Origin: Aquimarina aquimarini
Lineage (GTDB): Bacteria; Bacteroidota; Bacteroidia; Flavobacteriales; Flavobacteriaceae
Direction: 5' to 3'
NCBI RefSeq assembly: GCF_900299535.1
Contig: NZ_OMKE01000020.1
Span: forward strand, 1 to 60,371
Length of the DNA stretch: 60,371 nucleotides
Positions 9,893 through 18,375 of this stretch are shown in pieces (position 1 is the stretch's first letter; every line of letters begins with the position of its first letter). The position numbers were made by a program, and so were the translations under genes. The notes beneath the pieces were generated by a model. It was given only the letters and a program-made list of their open reading frames with translations. It searched no databases and was not told where the DNA came from.

Positions 9893-11358
9893 TGGCAAAA
9901 TCCAGTATAGCAGCAATAGATTGGATCACAGTCTTATTATTTATAGCCCTAGTTGGTTTTGGATGGGGAAATATCTATTCCTCCTCCTATGATAACGAAG
10001 CTTTTTCTTTAACCGATTTTTCTCACGCGTATGTAAGGCAAGCCTACTGGATCTTATTCAGTATTGTTCTTATTATTATTACTCAAGCAGTCGAGGTTAA
10101 ATTTTATGAACGTTTCGCTGGACTAATCTATGTAATATCACTATTATCTTTATTAGGTCTATTTGTATTCGGAAAAACCATCTCTGGTGCGACTTCTTGG
10201 TATCAATTAGGGCCAGCTAGTATACAGCCATCAGAATTTGCTAAAGCCTGTACTGCATTAGCTCTTGCTAAATTTCTTAGCGACATGCAGACCAATATTA
10301 ACCTTTTGGGGCATCAGGTAAGAGCTTTTTTAATCATTGCGATTCCAGCGATAATTATTATTCCTCAACCCGACCCTGGAAGTGCATTGGTCTATGCCGC
10401 TTTTTTCTTTCCTCTTTACAGAGAAGGACTCGCTGCTATTTATCTAATTGTAGGAGCTGCTGCTGCCATATTATTTGTCCTTACACTACTCTATAGCCCT
10501 GTTTTTGTAGTCATAGGAGCTCTTTTATTTTTAATTGGATTTTTAATCTCCAAATCAATCTATACGCATAGAGAAAGAAAATCAAAAATACACTTAACCA
10601 CTGGGTTATCTATATCTATATTAATTGTATTATACTTCATTCTAAACATAGAATCAATAGTTACTAAACTAGGTATACTGTCACATATTATTAACCTAAC
10701 TATCATATCGCTATTAATAATTGCCATTGGTTTTTTTATTGGCTTATTAAGCAAAAAGAAATCTTCTGAAAGGCAAAAAATAAGATATTCAAGATTTATC
10801 CTTGTTTTTATTGTCATCACAGGGTTTTGTTTCTCAGTCAATTATATTTTTAATAACGTATTCGAGCAAAGGCATCGTGACCGATTTAATATCGTTCTAG
10901 GCAAGGAAGTCGATTCAAAAGGAATAGGATATAACACCAATCAAAGTGAAATCGCTATCGGTAGTGGTGGATGGACTGGTAAAGGATGGAAAGAAGGAAC
11001 GCAAACCAAAGGTGGATTTGTACCTGAACAAAGTACTGATTACATTTTTAGTACCGTGGGTGAGGAATGGGGTTTTCTAGGAGCCACTCTAATTATAATT
11101 CTGTTTGTTCTTTTATTAATCCGCCTTATTCATCTTGCAGAAAGACAAAAGTCTCAATTCAGTAGAGTGTATGGTTATAGTGTTATTGGTATTTTATTTA
11201 TTCATTTTGCTATTAATATAGGCATGGTAACGGGGCTTATGCCAACTATTGGAATTCCGCTACCTTTCTTTAGCTACGGAGGCTCTGGATTATGGGGCTT
11301 TACAATTTTACTATTTATTTTTATTAAGCTGGATTCTAATCGTGTTAATGAATGGTAG
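9892..11358 (+). CDS. rodA: Rod shape-determining protein RodA (SEDS glycosyltransferase)
   Basis: Multi-spanning SEDS-family peptidoglycan polymerase, working with PBP2. Family motifs present: IQPSEFAK (111-118), PQPDPGSALVY (158-168) with the catalytic Asp161, and the C-terminal LPFFSYGGSGL. At 488 residues it is longer than I expect for flavobacterial RodA (about 415-420, from memory). The extra length appears as a hydrophobic insertion at about residues 225-298 that adds two possible helices before the conserved VFEQRHRDRFNIVLG segment. It is the last gene of the elongasome operon, with the endonuclease gene convergent 8 bp away. Confidence 0.96.
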   Translation: MAKSSIAAIDWITVLLFIALVGFGWGNIYSSSYDNEAFSLTDFSHAYVRQAYWILFSIVLIIITQAVEVKFYERFAGLIYVISLLSLLGLFVFGKTISGATSWYQLGPASIQPSEFAKACTALALAKFLSDMQTNINLLGHQVRAFLIIAIPAIIIIPQPDPGSALVYAAFFFPLYREGLAAIYLIVGAAAAILFVLTLLYSPVFVVIGALLFLIGFLISKSIYTHRERKSKIHLTTGLSISILIVLYFILNIESIVTKLGILSHIINLTIISLLIIAIGFFIGLLSKKKSSERQKIRYSRFILVFIVITGFCFSVNYIFNNVFEQRHRDRFNIVLGKEVDSKGIGYNTNQSEIAIGSGGWTGKGWKEGTQTKGGFVPEQSTDYIFSTVGEEWGFLGATLIIILFVLLLIRLIHLAERQKSQFSRVYGYSVIGILFIHFAINIGMVTGLMPTIGIPLPFFSYGGSGLWGFTILLFIFIKLDSNRVNEW

Positions 11359-11366
11359 TTTAACTC

Positions 11367-12164
11367 TTAGAATTTCCATTTTTTGATGGTTATTGATGAT
11401 TCCAACTTATTTTCAGTTTTATCATCAAGTTTATCAAAGAAATCAATCCCTGTTAATTCTTCTATTTTATCCACAGGTACTACAAATTCTTGTAGTTTTT
11501 TTTGTGTATCAGTATGAGGAATTAAAAAACCTATCATTTTTGGGTTTGCAGAAGAGTTATCAAGAACAACTTTATAAAAATATCTTGGCACAGAGACATG
11601 CTCATACCCTATCGTAGAAAGATCATTTACCAATACTCCTCCCGTAACCACATAGATTGCATTATATGTTTTTGCCCAATACCTTACCTTTTTCTCCAGA
11701 TCATTCCATACACCACTATTAAACTCATGATTCATTGGCGATATATTAGAAGTAAGAAAAGTTTCTTCAAAAGCTTTATATGTAAATCTTCTATCTCCCG
11801 CAGGACATAAATGCCCTCTATCGTATCCTGATTTTTTATAATTACGCCAATCAGCAGAGGATGTTTTTACTTTTCTATCTTCTTCAAAGAATGGTCGTTT
11901 AAAATTATTTGAGGACATATGCTCTTTCTTTAATTCATAAGCCACCCATTCTGCTTGTTCATGCTTCTCAGAATATGATAATGAATAATTGTTATGAATT
12001 ATTACTGAACCTGTAGTAGATGTAGGGAGATAGAAAAAACCTTTATTACCATTTTCGCTTTCTTCATTCGGTATAGTTCTATTATTATCTAGGTATCCTT
12101 CAAAATAATAAAATCCAACGGTAACAATGATAATCAACATTGGGTATATATACTTTCTATTCAT
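11367..12164 (-). CDS. Membrane-anchored DNA/RNA non-specific endonuclease
   Basis: Metal-dependent nuclease of the beta-beta-alpha (Serratia nuclease/EndoG/NUC1) family, 265 residues. An N-terminal hydrophobic segment (about residues 5-20) anchors or exports it. The catalytic motif is DRGHLCPAGDR with His118 as general base, and Asn149 in MNHEFNSGVWNDLE is the expected Mg-ligand position. The location implies activity outside the cytoplasm, for example nutrient nucleic-acid degradation. It is transcribed away from the neighbouring peptide locus and has no visible immunity gene, so a toxin role is not supported. Confidence 0.93.
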   Translation of the reverse strand: MNRKYIYPMLIIIVTVGFYYFEGYLDNNRTIPNEESENGNKGFFYLPTSTTGSVIIHNNYSLSYSEKHEQAEWVAYELKKEHMSSNNFKRPFFEEDRKVKTSSADWRNYKKSGYDRGHLCPAGDRRFTYKAFEETFLTSNISPMNHEFNSGVWNDLEKKVRYWAKTYNAIYVVTGGVLVNDLSTIGYEHVSVPRYFYKVVLDNSSANPKMIGFLIPHTDTQKKLQEFVVPVDKIEELTGIDFFDKLDDKTENKLESSITIKKWKF

Positions 12165-12473
12165 GTGCTATTTTTTAGGCGAGACAAAAATAACAAAATG
12201 CGCACTCCTATCGTTTTCAAAAACCCTATAACCTTTATTATTTCTACATATATTACATTAAACAATCATACGATGTGGTTTTTCCTTCTTTTTTTTGAGC
12301 TAAACCCTTGTTGCTTTAGACAATAAAATCTTTACATTAGACAAAGTGTTTTTTTTATAAAATAACATCTGTATTACAAATATTAAAACCATTCAGTTAC
12401 TTACTACGCAGTGTTAGTTAGATTTTTAAAAAACACCCATACTTAAACATATAACAATTCTAACCAGACATAG
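12165..12473. other. Divergent intergenic region between nuclease and peptide-maturation gene
   Basis: About 310 bp of AT-rich DNA with no credible ORF. A minus-strand TATTTTTG (12192-12185) fits the -7 consensus for the nuclease gene. ttagacaa occurs twice (about 12317 and 12337) upstream of the VKOR-like gene. No clear -7 box for that gene was seen. Confidence 0.5.
12185..12192 (-). promoter_or_regulatory. Possible -7 element of the endonuclease gene
   Basis: Read on the minus strand this is TATTTTTG, an exact TAnnTTTG match, 21 bp upstream of the endonuclease ATG. No well-spaced -33 element is obvious. Confidence 0.35.
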
Positions 12474-14063
12474 ATGAATACTACTATAGAAAAAATTGTT
12501 GAAACTACTTTAATCAATAACAGAATTGGTAATTACGACAAAAAAGATCTGGAACTACAATTGCAAATACACCCAAATTATCCAAGTTTTCAATCTATTA
12601 CTGATACATTGGATTATTTTGATATAGATAACATAGCTGTAGAAGTTCCTAGTGAAGCATTAGATCAATTACCAGAATGTTTTATCACCTTGATCACATT
12701 AGACAACAAAGAAGAAATTGTAACTGTAATCAAAAAAGGCAACAATATAGAGTTAAAACACACAGGTTTAAAGAAAAACAAACTTACCCTAGAAGAGTTC
12801 AAAGATATATGGGTTCCTAAAGTTATCGCAGTTGAATATAACACAAAACAAAAACTTATTTCTGATAAATCTATTTTTCAGAATCTAATATTGGCTGGTT
12901 TATGCATTAGTACACTCTTTGTACTCTACAATAGACCATGGGTTATACATCATTTAGTTTTTATTGCTTTGTCAATTACTGGTACTATTTTAAGCTTTTT
13001 TGCAATACGAGAAAGTTTAGGGATACAATCACAAACAATACATCAATTTTGTACATCGGTAGGTAATACAAATTGCGGAGAAGTTATAAATAATAATAGC
13101 GGAAAATTATTCCCTAATTTTTCTTTAGCAGATGCTGGAATGGCCTTTTTTGGTTCAATATTATTACACCAATTGTTTTATGGATTTAACAGCACATTAT
13201 TGGTCTCATCTCTAATTGGTATTCCTTTTATTGCATACTCATTGTATTCTCAAGCGTTTATTATAAAAAAATGGTGTGCGATTTGTTTAGCTATGGGATC
13301 AGTATCCATAGGCTTAGTGGTGATAGCAATACTCAATATCCCTATCAAATTAGATCTTCTCGAAATTACCAGTTTTATTATTGTAGCCTCGTTATTTACA
13401 TTAGGCTTTTTATATGCAAAAGAGAAAATAAAAGAAAACAAAAAATTTAAAGCAGAAAACTTAAAGCTAAATCATTTCAAAAGAGACGAGCAGATCTACA
13501 ATCATTTATTTAATAGTTCAGAAAGAATAGAAGACAACAAGACTATCCCTCATGAAATTGTTTTGGGTAATCCAAATGCTACTTTCAAAATTATTAGCCT
13601 TACCAATCCAATGTGCGGATACTGTAAAGATGCATTTGAAGCGTATACACGCACTCTAAAAACCATGGGAGATCAAATTCAGATAATTATTAGACTCAAT
13701 ATTAAACATAATGATGTCAATGATAAAGCCACCCAAATAGCCCTTACTCTTTTTGATATCTATCGCAATCAAGGAGCTGACAAATTTATTCTTGCTTACA
13801 ATAATTGGTTTGCAGACAGAACGCATAGCAAATGGCTTAAAAAACATGCTGTTCCCCAAAACACTCAAGAATATGTAGACATCTTGAAGCAGCAGTCTGA
13901 ATGGGCAGATAAAAACAATTTGTATTACACACCTGCTACGCTTATCAATACCAAACTATATCCAAAAAAGTACAATTACCAAGAATTCTTTCATTTTATG
14001 AGCATGATGATCGAAAATCACACCAATCAACTTGAAGAATCTCATAATGCTGTGACCATATAA
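12474..14063 (+). CDS. C39-like / VKOR / thioredoxin-fold fusion, peptide thiol oxidase
   Basis: Predicted disulfide-forming membrane protein of 529 residues in three parts. Residues 1-120 resemble a C39 bacteriocin-leader peptidase domain (HPNYPSFQSITDTLDYF) but lack the catalytic Cys and His, so the domain can at most bind a leader. Residues 130-315 form a VKOR helical bundle with loop cysteines C193 and C201 and the active-site CAIC (268-271). Residues 355-510 are a DsbA/thioredoxin-like domain with CGYC (381-384). VKOR fused to a thioredoxin domain is an established DsbB+DsbA equivalent. It begins a short plus-strand locus with two cysteine-rich GG-leader peptides; the first starts 23 bp after its stop. 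Oxidation of those peptides is inferred from linkage. Confidence 0.9.
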   Translation: MNTTIEKIVETTLINNRIGNYDKKDLELQLQIHPNYPSFQSITDTLDYFDIDNIAVEVPSEALDQLPECFITLITLDNKEEIVTVIKKGNNIELKHTGLKKNKLTLEEFKDIWVPKVIAVEYNTKQKLISDKSIFQNLILAGLCISTLFVLYNRPWVIHHLVFIALSITGTILSFFAIRESLGIQSQTIHQFCTSVGNTNCGEVINNNSGKLFPNFSLADAGMAFFGSILLHQLFYGFNSTLLVSSLIGIPFIAYSLYSQAFIIKKWCAICLAMGSVSIGLVVIAILNIPIKLDLLEITSFIIVASLFTLGFLYAKEKIKENKKFKAENLKLNHFKRDEQIYNHLFNSSERIEDNKTIPHEIVLGNPNATFKIISLTNPMCGYCKDAFEAYTRTLKTMGDQIQIIIRLNIKHNDVNDKATQIALTLFDIYRNQGADKFILAYNNWFADRTHSKWLKKHAVPQNTQEYVDILKQQSEWADKNNLYYTPATLINTKLYPKKYNYQEFFHFMSMMIENHTNQLEESHNAVTI

Positions 14064-14086
14064 TCATACCTTAAAACCGATATAAC

Positions 14087-14296
14087 ATGTTAACAAAAAT
14101 TTTGAAATTAAAAGATATTCAAGAAATCGACAAGAATCAACAATCCAGTATTAAAGGAGGCACTTTTCCGTTTCCCTCAACAGATCACTGCGGGTGTATC
14201 GTAATGGGTAATGGTGGTTATCTTGAAATCATTGCCATCTCGTGTGATAGTATTTGTCCTGATGGTTCTAATCCTGTGCCTGGTTTGGGGCATTAA
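14087..14296 (+). CDS. Double-glycine leader peptide precursor, 4 cysteines
   Basis: Small peptide of 69 residues. The first 25 residues form a GG-type leader (ends QQSSIKGG), where a C39-peptidase ABC exporter would cleave after Gly25. The predicted 44-residue product has four cysteines (C35, C37, C53, C57) in a Gly/Pro-rich context, compatible with two disulfides. The leader closely matches that of the next peptide gene while the cores are unrelated, which is typical of ribosomally made natural-product or bacteriocin-like families. It sits 23 bp downstream of the VKOR-thioredoxin gene, so co-transcription is likely. Activity is unknown. No exporter or immunity gene is in the window. Confidence 0.8.
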   Translation: MLTKILKLKDIQEIDKNQQSSIKGGTFPFPSTDHCGCIVMGNGGYLEIIAISCDSICPDGSNPVPGLGH

Positions 14297-14557
14297 CATC
14301 TCCTTTTTAGCTTTGAAGGAACAATTAATTAAGTTATTTCAAAGACCAGAGTTACAGATACAGTACCAATAACTAATAAAAACACATACGATAACCTTGC
14401 TCATAGCGTTATCTTAATAGAAACAAAAACAGTGACTTAGTAAAAATTATAATAAATACGCTTTACTTTATAATGAATGCTGTTTTCATTTTTCAAAACA
14501 AAATATCGTTCTATATAAGTAATTAAATAATTTATTAACTTTAATTTTTCATTCATT

Positions 14558-14761
14558 ATGTTACGTAAAATTTTAAGCTTAGAAGGTACTCAAAAAATCG
14601 AAAAAAAAGATCAGAAATCAATCTCTGGAGGAGGTAGACCTATCCTAATAAGATGCTACCCTAGTAGTGATCCTGAGTGCTGTGGAACTGCACAATGGCA
14701 ATGTGGTGTAGGCCCTCATAGTGGAGGATCTTATCAGAATGGATATTGCGCATGTTTTTAA
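14558..14761 (+). CDS. Double-glycine leader peptide precursor, 6 cysteines
   Basis: Small peptide of 67 residues. Its leader MLRKILSLEGTQKIEKKDQK-SISGG parallels the preceding peptide's leader position by position (ML-KIL-L, I-K, SI-GG). The predicted core after Gly25 is about 42 residues with six cysteines (C33, C41, C42, C49, C64, C66), enough for three disulfides. A 261-bp gap separates it from the first peptide gene, so it may have its own promoter; TAACTTTA (about 14536-14543) is a degenerate -7 candidate. A 50-bp palindromic terminator begins 3 bp after the stop. Function is unknown. A secreted disulfide-stabilised peptide is inferred. Confidence 0.8.
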   Translation: MLRKILSLEGTQKIEKKDQKSISGGGRPILIRCYPSSDPECCGTAQWQCGVGPHSGGSYQNGYCACF

Positions 14762-14763
14762 GC

Positions 14764-14813
14764 ATTAACATAAGGAGATTAAAACTCTAGAGTTTTAATC
14801 TCCTTATGTTAAT
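14764..14813. terminator. 50-bp perfect palindrome, probable bidirectional terminator
   Basis: Twenty-five consecutive base pairs are symmetric about 14788/14789 (centre ctctagag). It lies between the second GG-peptide gene and the converging permease gene. As RNA it would form a very stable hairpin; the plus-strand side is followed by a T-rich stretch. Confidence 0.8.
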
Positions 14814-14856
14814 TTAATTTCGTTTTTTCTTTTTGAAAAAAAGTAATCAAACTATA

Positions 14857-15969
14857 CTATCTTTTTACATCTAATGCGTCACGTAGTGCATTACCTATCA
14901 ACATAAATGCCATTACTAAACTCATAATACCTAATCCAGGTATAACTGCAAGATAAGCTTTACCAAGGATGATATAAGAATAATGATCTTTGATCATTGC
15001 CCCCCAACTTGCCATAGGTGGTTGGGCTCCTATTCCTAAAAAGCTAAGCCCACTTTCTATAAGAATTGCACCAGCAAAGTTTGCAGCAGAAATCACAATT
15101 ACGGGCGCTAAACTATTTGGGAGTATATGTTTTATAATAATTCTAGAGTTAGTAAATCCTAATGCTTTTGCAGCAGTAACATACTGCATTTGCTTCACAC
15201 TTAAAACTTGTCCTCTAACCACTCTAGCCACTTCTACCCACATTGTCAACCCTACTGCAACAAAAACTTGCCAAAATCCTTTCCCTAAGGCTAATGTAAT
15301 AGCAATAACTAATAACAAAGTAGGTATTGACCACGTAACATTTATCAACCACATAATGATCGCATCTACCTTGCCTCCAAAATAGCCTGCAATTGCTCCC
15401 AAAGATATCCCTAGAATCAAAGAGATCAACACTGCCACAAATCCTATAGCAAATGATATACGGATCCCTATCAACATTCTACTCAACAAGTCTCTTCCAT
15501 ACTTATCTGTTCCTAGAATAAAAGTTTTGGATTGTACATAGGTTGAAACTATTTCTTGAGAAGTTAAACCAGCTGGAAATTTTTCAAAGTTAATTTCCTT
15601 TGATAGCTCTATCACTTCTCCTTCACTATACGGGTAAATTTTGAGCGCATCACTTTTTAGAACATAGCGTTCTATTGGAATTTCTGTATCTGTGTTTTTT
15701 TTACCAAAAAAAGTTGTATTCAAAAAGGATTGATCTGTTACTTCTTTTGAGGGAATAGTAAGCATCTGAACCTTAAACCCTGGAGATTTGGAGTGGATAG
15801 ACAAGTGCATTTGATTAGCATTCTGAGAGTTATCAGGAGCTAAAACATATGCAAAGACAGCTATAATTGCACAAAAAACAATAAAACTAAAACTTAAAAC
15901 GCCCCAAAAATTCTTTTTGAATTTTTGGAGCGCTAATTTACTCAGAGAGTTTGATTTTATTTCTGGCAT
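14857..15969 (-). CDS. Oligopeptide-type ABC transporter permease (OppC/DppC-like)
   Basis: Inner-membrane permease of 370 residues. A first helix at about residues 18-45 is followed by a large periplasmic loop, then the binding-protein-dependent transport domain with five helices. The EAA-like ATPase-contact loop is YVTAAKALGFTNSRIIIKHI, and ILGTDKYGRDLLSRM precedes the domain, as in OppC/DppC. No partner OppB, ATPase or substrate-binding protein is in the window. It lies 8 bp downstream of the tail-specific protease gene and is probably co-transcribed with it. The substrate is probably peptides, by family only. Confidence 0.92.
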   Translation of the reverse strand: MPEIKSNSLSKLALQKFKKNFWGVLSFSFIVFCAIIAVFAYVLAPDNSQNANQMHLSIHSKSPGFKVQMLTIPSKEVTDQSFLNTTFFGKKNTDTEIPIERYVLKSDALKIYPYSEGEVIELSKEINFEKFPAGLTSQEIVSTYVQSKTFILGTDKYGRDLLSRMLIGIRISFAIGFVAVLISLILGISLGAIAGYFGGKVDAIIMWLINVTWSIPTLLLVIAITLALGKGFWQVFVAVGLTMWVEVARVVRGQVLSVKQMQYVTAAKALGFTNSRIIIKHILPNSLAPVIVISAANFAGAILIESGLSFLGIGAQPPMASWGAMIKDHYSYIILGKAYLAVIPGLGIMSLVMAFMLIGNALRDALDVKR

Positions 15970-15977
15970 TACACCTC

Positions 15978-18113
15978 TTAATTCTTTAGTGAAACTGGGT
16001 TTTTAGACCTTCTAATGTTATTGATTTTCAGATCTTCAAGTACACTAATTGCTTCTTCAACATAAACATCTTTACTAAGACTTTCGTGCCATCTGTTTCT
16101 TTTTCTTTCTAAAATTGAATCCTCTTTCATCATTTTCTTTTCGTAAGGTAATGACTGAAATGTTAAATTAGTTTTATAGTCTCCTATTGCTTTAAATCGT
16201 TCAACCTGTTTCTCATTGGCAGCTATATTCGATTTATACTCATCATATTGCAAAGAGTACATATTAACATCTCTTCTTTGTCTTACCCACTTTGCATTTT
16301 CTTCGATCAATTTTAATTGATCATTTTTTAACATTCGCTCTTTACTATTATTGATTGTCTGATCAAAATCAATATAACCGTTCCAAATTTTATAATCTGC
16401 TGCAGCAATTTTATCCCATGGCAATGGGTTTTCCTGATCTTTTTCTCCTATATCAATATAACTATAACGATCAGGAACAACAACATCACTCTTTACTCCT
16501 TCTAATTGTGTTGAACCACCATTCACTCTATAAAACTTCTGTGTAGTAAGTTTTAATGCTCCTAGATCTCCAAAATCATTACTACGCATCCATCTATTAA
16601 GATCCATTACATTCTGCACAGTTCCCTTACCATAGGTTTGTTTACTTCCTATAATAATTGCTCTTTTATAATCTTGCATTGCTGCTGCTAAAATTTCTGA
16701 AGCCGAAGCTGATAATTCATTTACCAAAATCACTAATGGGCCATCCCAAAGTATACTTCTATCTTTATCGCTCAAGACTTCTGGAGATTCTCCTTTTGTT
16801 CTTACTTGTACTACAGGTCCTTTTTCTATAAACAACCCAGCAATATCTACTACTGTTTGCAAAGAACCTCCTCCATTATCTCTAAGATCTATTACCAATC
16901 CGTCCATATTTTGTTCTTTAAGACGAATAATCTCTTGTTTTACATCTTTGGCAGCATTACGTTGGTTATAATCTTGCATATTAAAATAAAACTTTGGCAG
17001 ATTCACTATTCCAAATGTTTTATCATTCTTTTTTACAATAGATGATTTTGCATATGTTTCTTCTAACTCAACAATATCTCTTGTAATCTCTATAAACTCA
17101 GTAGTTCCATCTACTTTTTTTACAACTAGAGTAACTTTGGTTCCTTTTGGTCCTTTTATAAGGCTTACAGCATCATCAAGGCGCATTCCTACGATACTTA
17201 CTGGTTCTTTCTCATCTTCTTGTTTTACTTTTAAGATAAGATCACCAACTTCTACTTCATTACCTCTCCATGCTGGCCCACCAGAAATAACTTCTATTAC
17301 TTCTACATTATTATTTTTTTTCTGTAGCCTTGCTCCTATTCCTTCAAGTTTTCCAGACATTGCAATATCAAATCGGTCTTTGTCTTGAGGTGCAAAATAA
17401 TAGGTATGAGGATCAAATTCTTCTACTATAGAGTTTATATAAATAGAAAACCAATCTTTTCTTTCTAAATCATCTGCAATTTCAAAATAATCTTTTAAAG
17501 ATTTTTCTGTCATTTCACGAGCTTCTTGCTCTAAAACAACCGAAGTTTTTCTTTTATAATTACTGTTTTTGGTTACAGAATCTATTTGCTCTTCGACTTT
17601 ATCATAATAACTGGACAACACATTAAATTTAAGCTGTAATCTCCAACGATTTCTCATATCAATTTTACTTGCTACATACGGTAACTTTTCATAATCTGTA
17701 TCGATACTTTCGTTTTTCTCGAAATTAAATGGTTTTTCTAGAATTTCTTTATGTAAGATTCTTGCCTCTGCCATTCTTTGTTGCAGACGATTGTATGTTA
17801 AATTAAAAAAGGTGATTTCTTTATTTCTGATTTCATCATCTACCAACTTCTCATATCTCTTAAATTCGTCGATATCACTTTTATAAAAATACCGCTTTAG
17901 AGGATCTAATGCGTCTATATAATCAGAGAAAACTTCTTTAGAAAAATCATCATTAATATTCTTTGCATCATAATGCCCTTTTCCTAAGACATAGCTAATT
18001 AAATCTATTAACAATTTATCTTTATCTGGATCATTTTCAACCTTGGTCGTAAAACTACAAGAAGCCGCCGAAACAATCACGGTAAGCATCAAAATCAAAA
18101 AACTCTTTTTCAT
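15978..18113 (-). CDS. prc: Tail-specific (carboxy-terminal processing) protease, S41A
   Basis: Periplasmic serine protease of the Prc/Tsp type, which degrades proteins from their C-terminus and trims envelope proteins. I place the start at the ATG at 18113, because MKKSFLILMLTVIVSAASC then forms a lipoprotein signal with lipobox Cys19. An upstream in-frame ATG at 18167 would bury it. The 711 residues contain an N-terminal helical domain, a PDZ domain (about 250-335) and the S41 domain with SASASEILAAAMQDY. Ser470 and Lys496 form the catalytic dyad by alignment with E. coli Prc, and the C-terminal part matches the DUF3340-type extension. The OppC-like gene follows closely. Confidence 0.95.
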   Translation of the reverse strand: MKKSFLILMLTVIVSAASCSFTTKVENDPDKDKLLIDLISYVLGKGHYDAKNINDDFSKEVFSDYIDALDPLKRYFYKSDIDEFKRYEKLVDDEIRNKEITFFNLTYNRLQQRMAEARILHKEILEKPFNFEKNESIDTDYEKLPYVASKIDMRNRWRLQLKFNVLSSYYDKVEEQIDSVTKNSNYKRKTSVVLEQEAREMTEKSLKDYFEIADDLERKDWFSIYINSIVEEFDPHTYYFAPQDKDRFDIAMSGKLEGIGARLQKKNNNVEVIEVISGGPAWRGNEVEVGDLILKVKQEDEKEPVSIVGMRLDDAVSLIKGPKGTKVTLVVKKVDGTTEFIEITRDIVELEETYAKSSIVKKNDKTFGIVNLPKFYFNMQDYNQRNAAKDVKQEIIRLKEQNMDGLVIDLRDNGGGSLQTVVDIAGLFIEKGPVVQVRTKGESPEVLSDKDRSILWDGPLVILVNELSASASEILAAAMQDYKRAIIIGSKQTYGKGTVQNVMDLNRWMRSNDFGDLGALKLTTQKFYRVNGGSTQLEGVKSDVVVPDRYSYIDIGEKDQENPLPWDKIAAADYKIWNGYIDFDQTINNSKERMLKNDQLKLIEENAKWVRQRRDVNMYSLQYDEYKSNIAANEKQVERFKAIGDYKTNLTFQSLPYEKKMMKEDSILERKRNRWHESLSKDVYVEEAISVLEDLKINNIRRSKNPVSLKN

Positions 18114-18351
18114 ACGCTCATTTAATTTAGGGATTCTACAGGCAAAATACATTAAAAATCGTGCCAATAACAGGTAATATTACTAAAATTTTCTTAAATG
18201 AACTAATATTATTCAATCCACTTTTGCTTATTCAAAACATCTCTTGTATACATTTATTACTTATCGGTTATTAATTAGTTTTTTTATGACTATTGTTTGA
18301 TTTGATATTGACATCTACTATATCTTTTATTCATCTAAAAAAGTGTATTTT

Positions 18352-18359
18352 TACCTTCG
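18352..18359 (+). promoter_or_regulatory. Possible -7 element of surE
   Basis: TACCTTCG differs at one position from TAnnTTTG and lies 17 bp upstream of the chosen surE ATG. No convincing -33 partner was found. Confidence 0.3.
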
Positions 18360-18375
18360 CAAAAAAAACAAGGTC

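Noticed and set aside
12317..12344. Repeated ttagacaa upstream of the VKOR-like gene
   Set aside because: Only two 8-mers; too little to call an operator.
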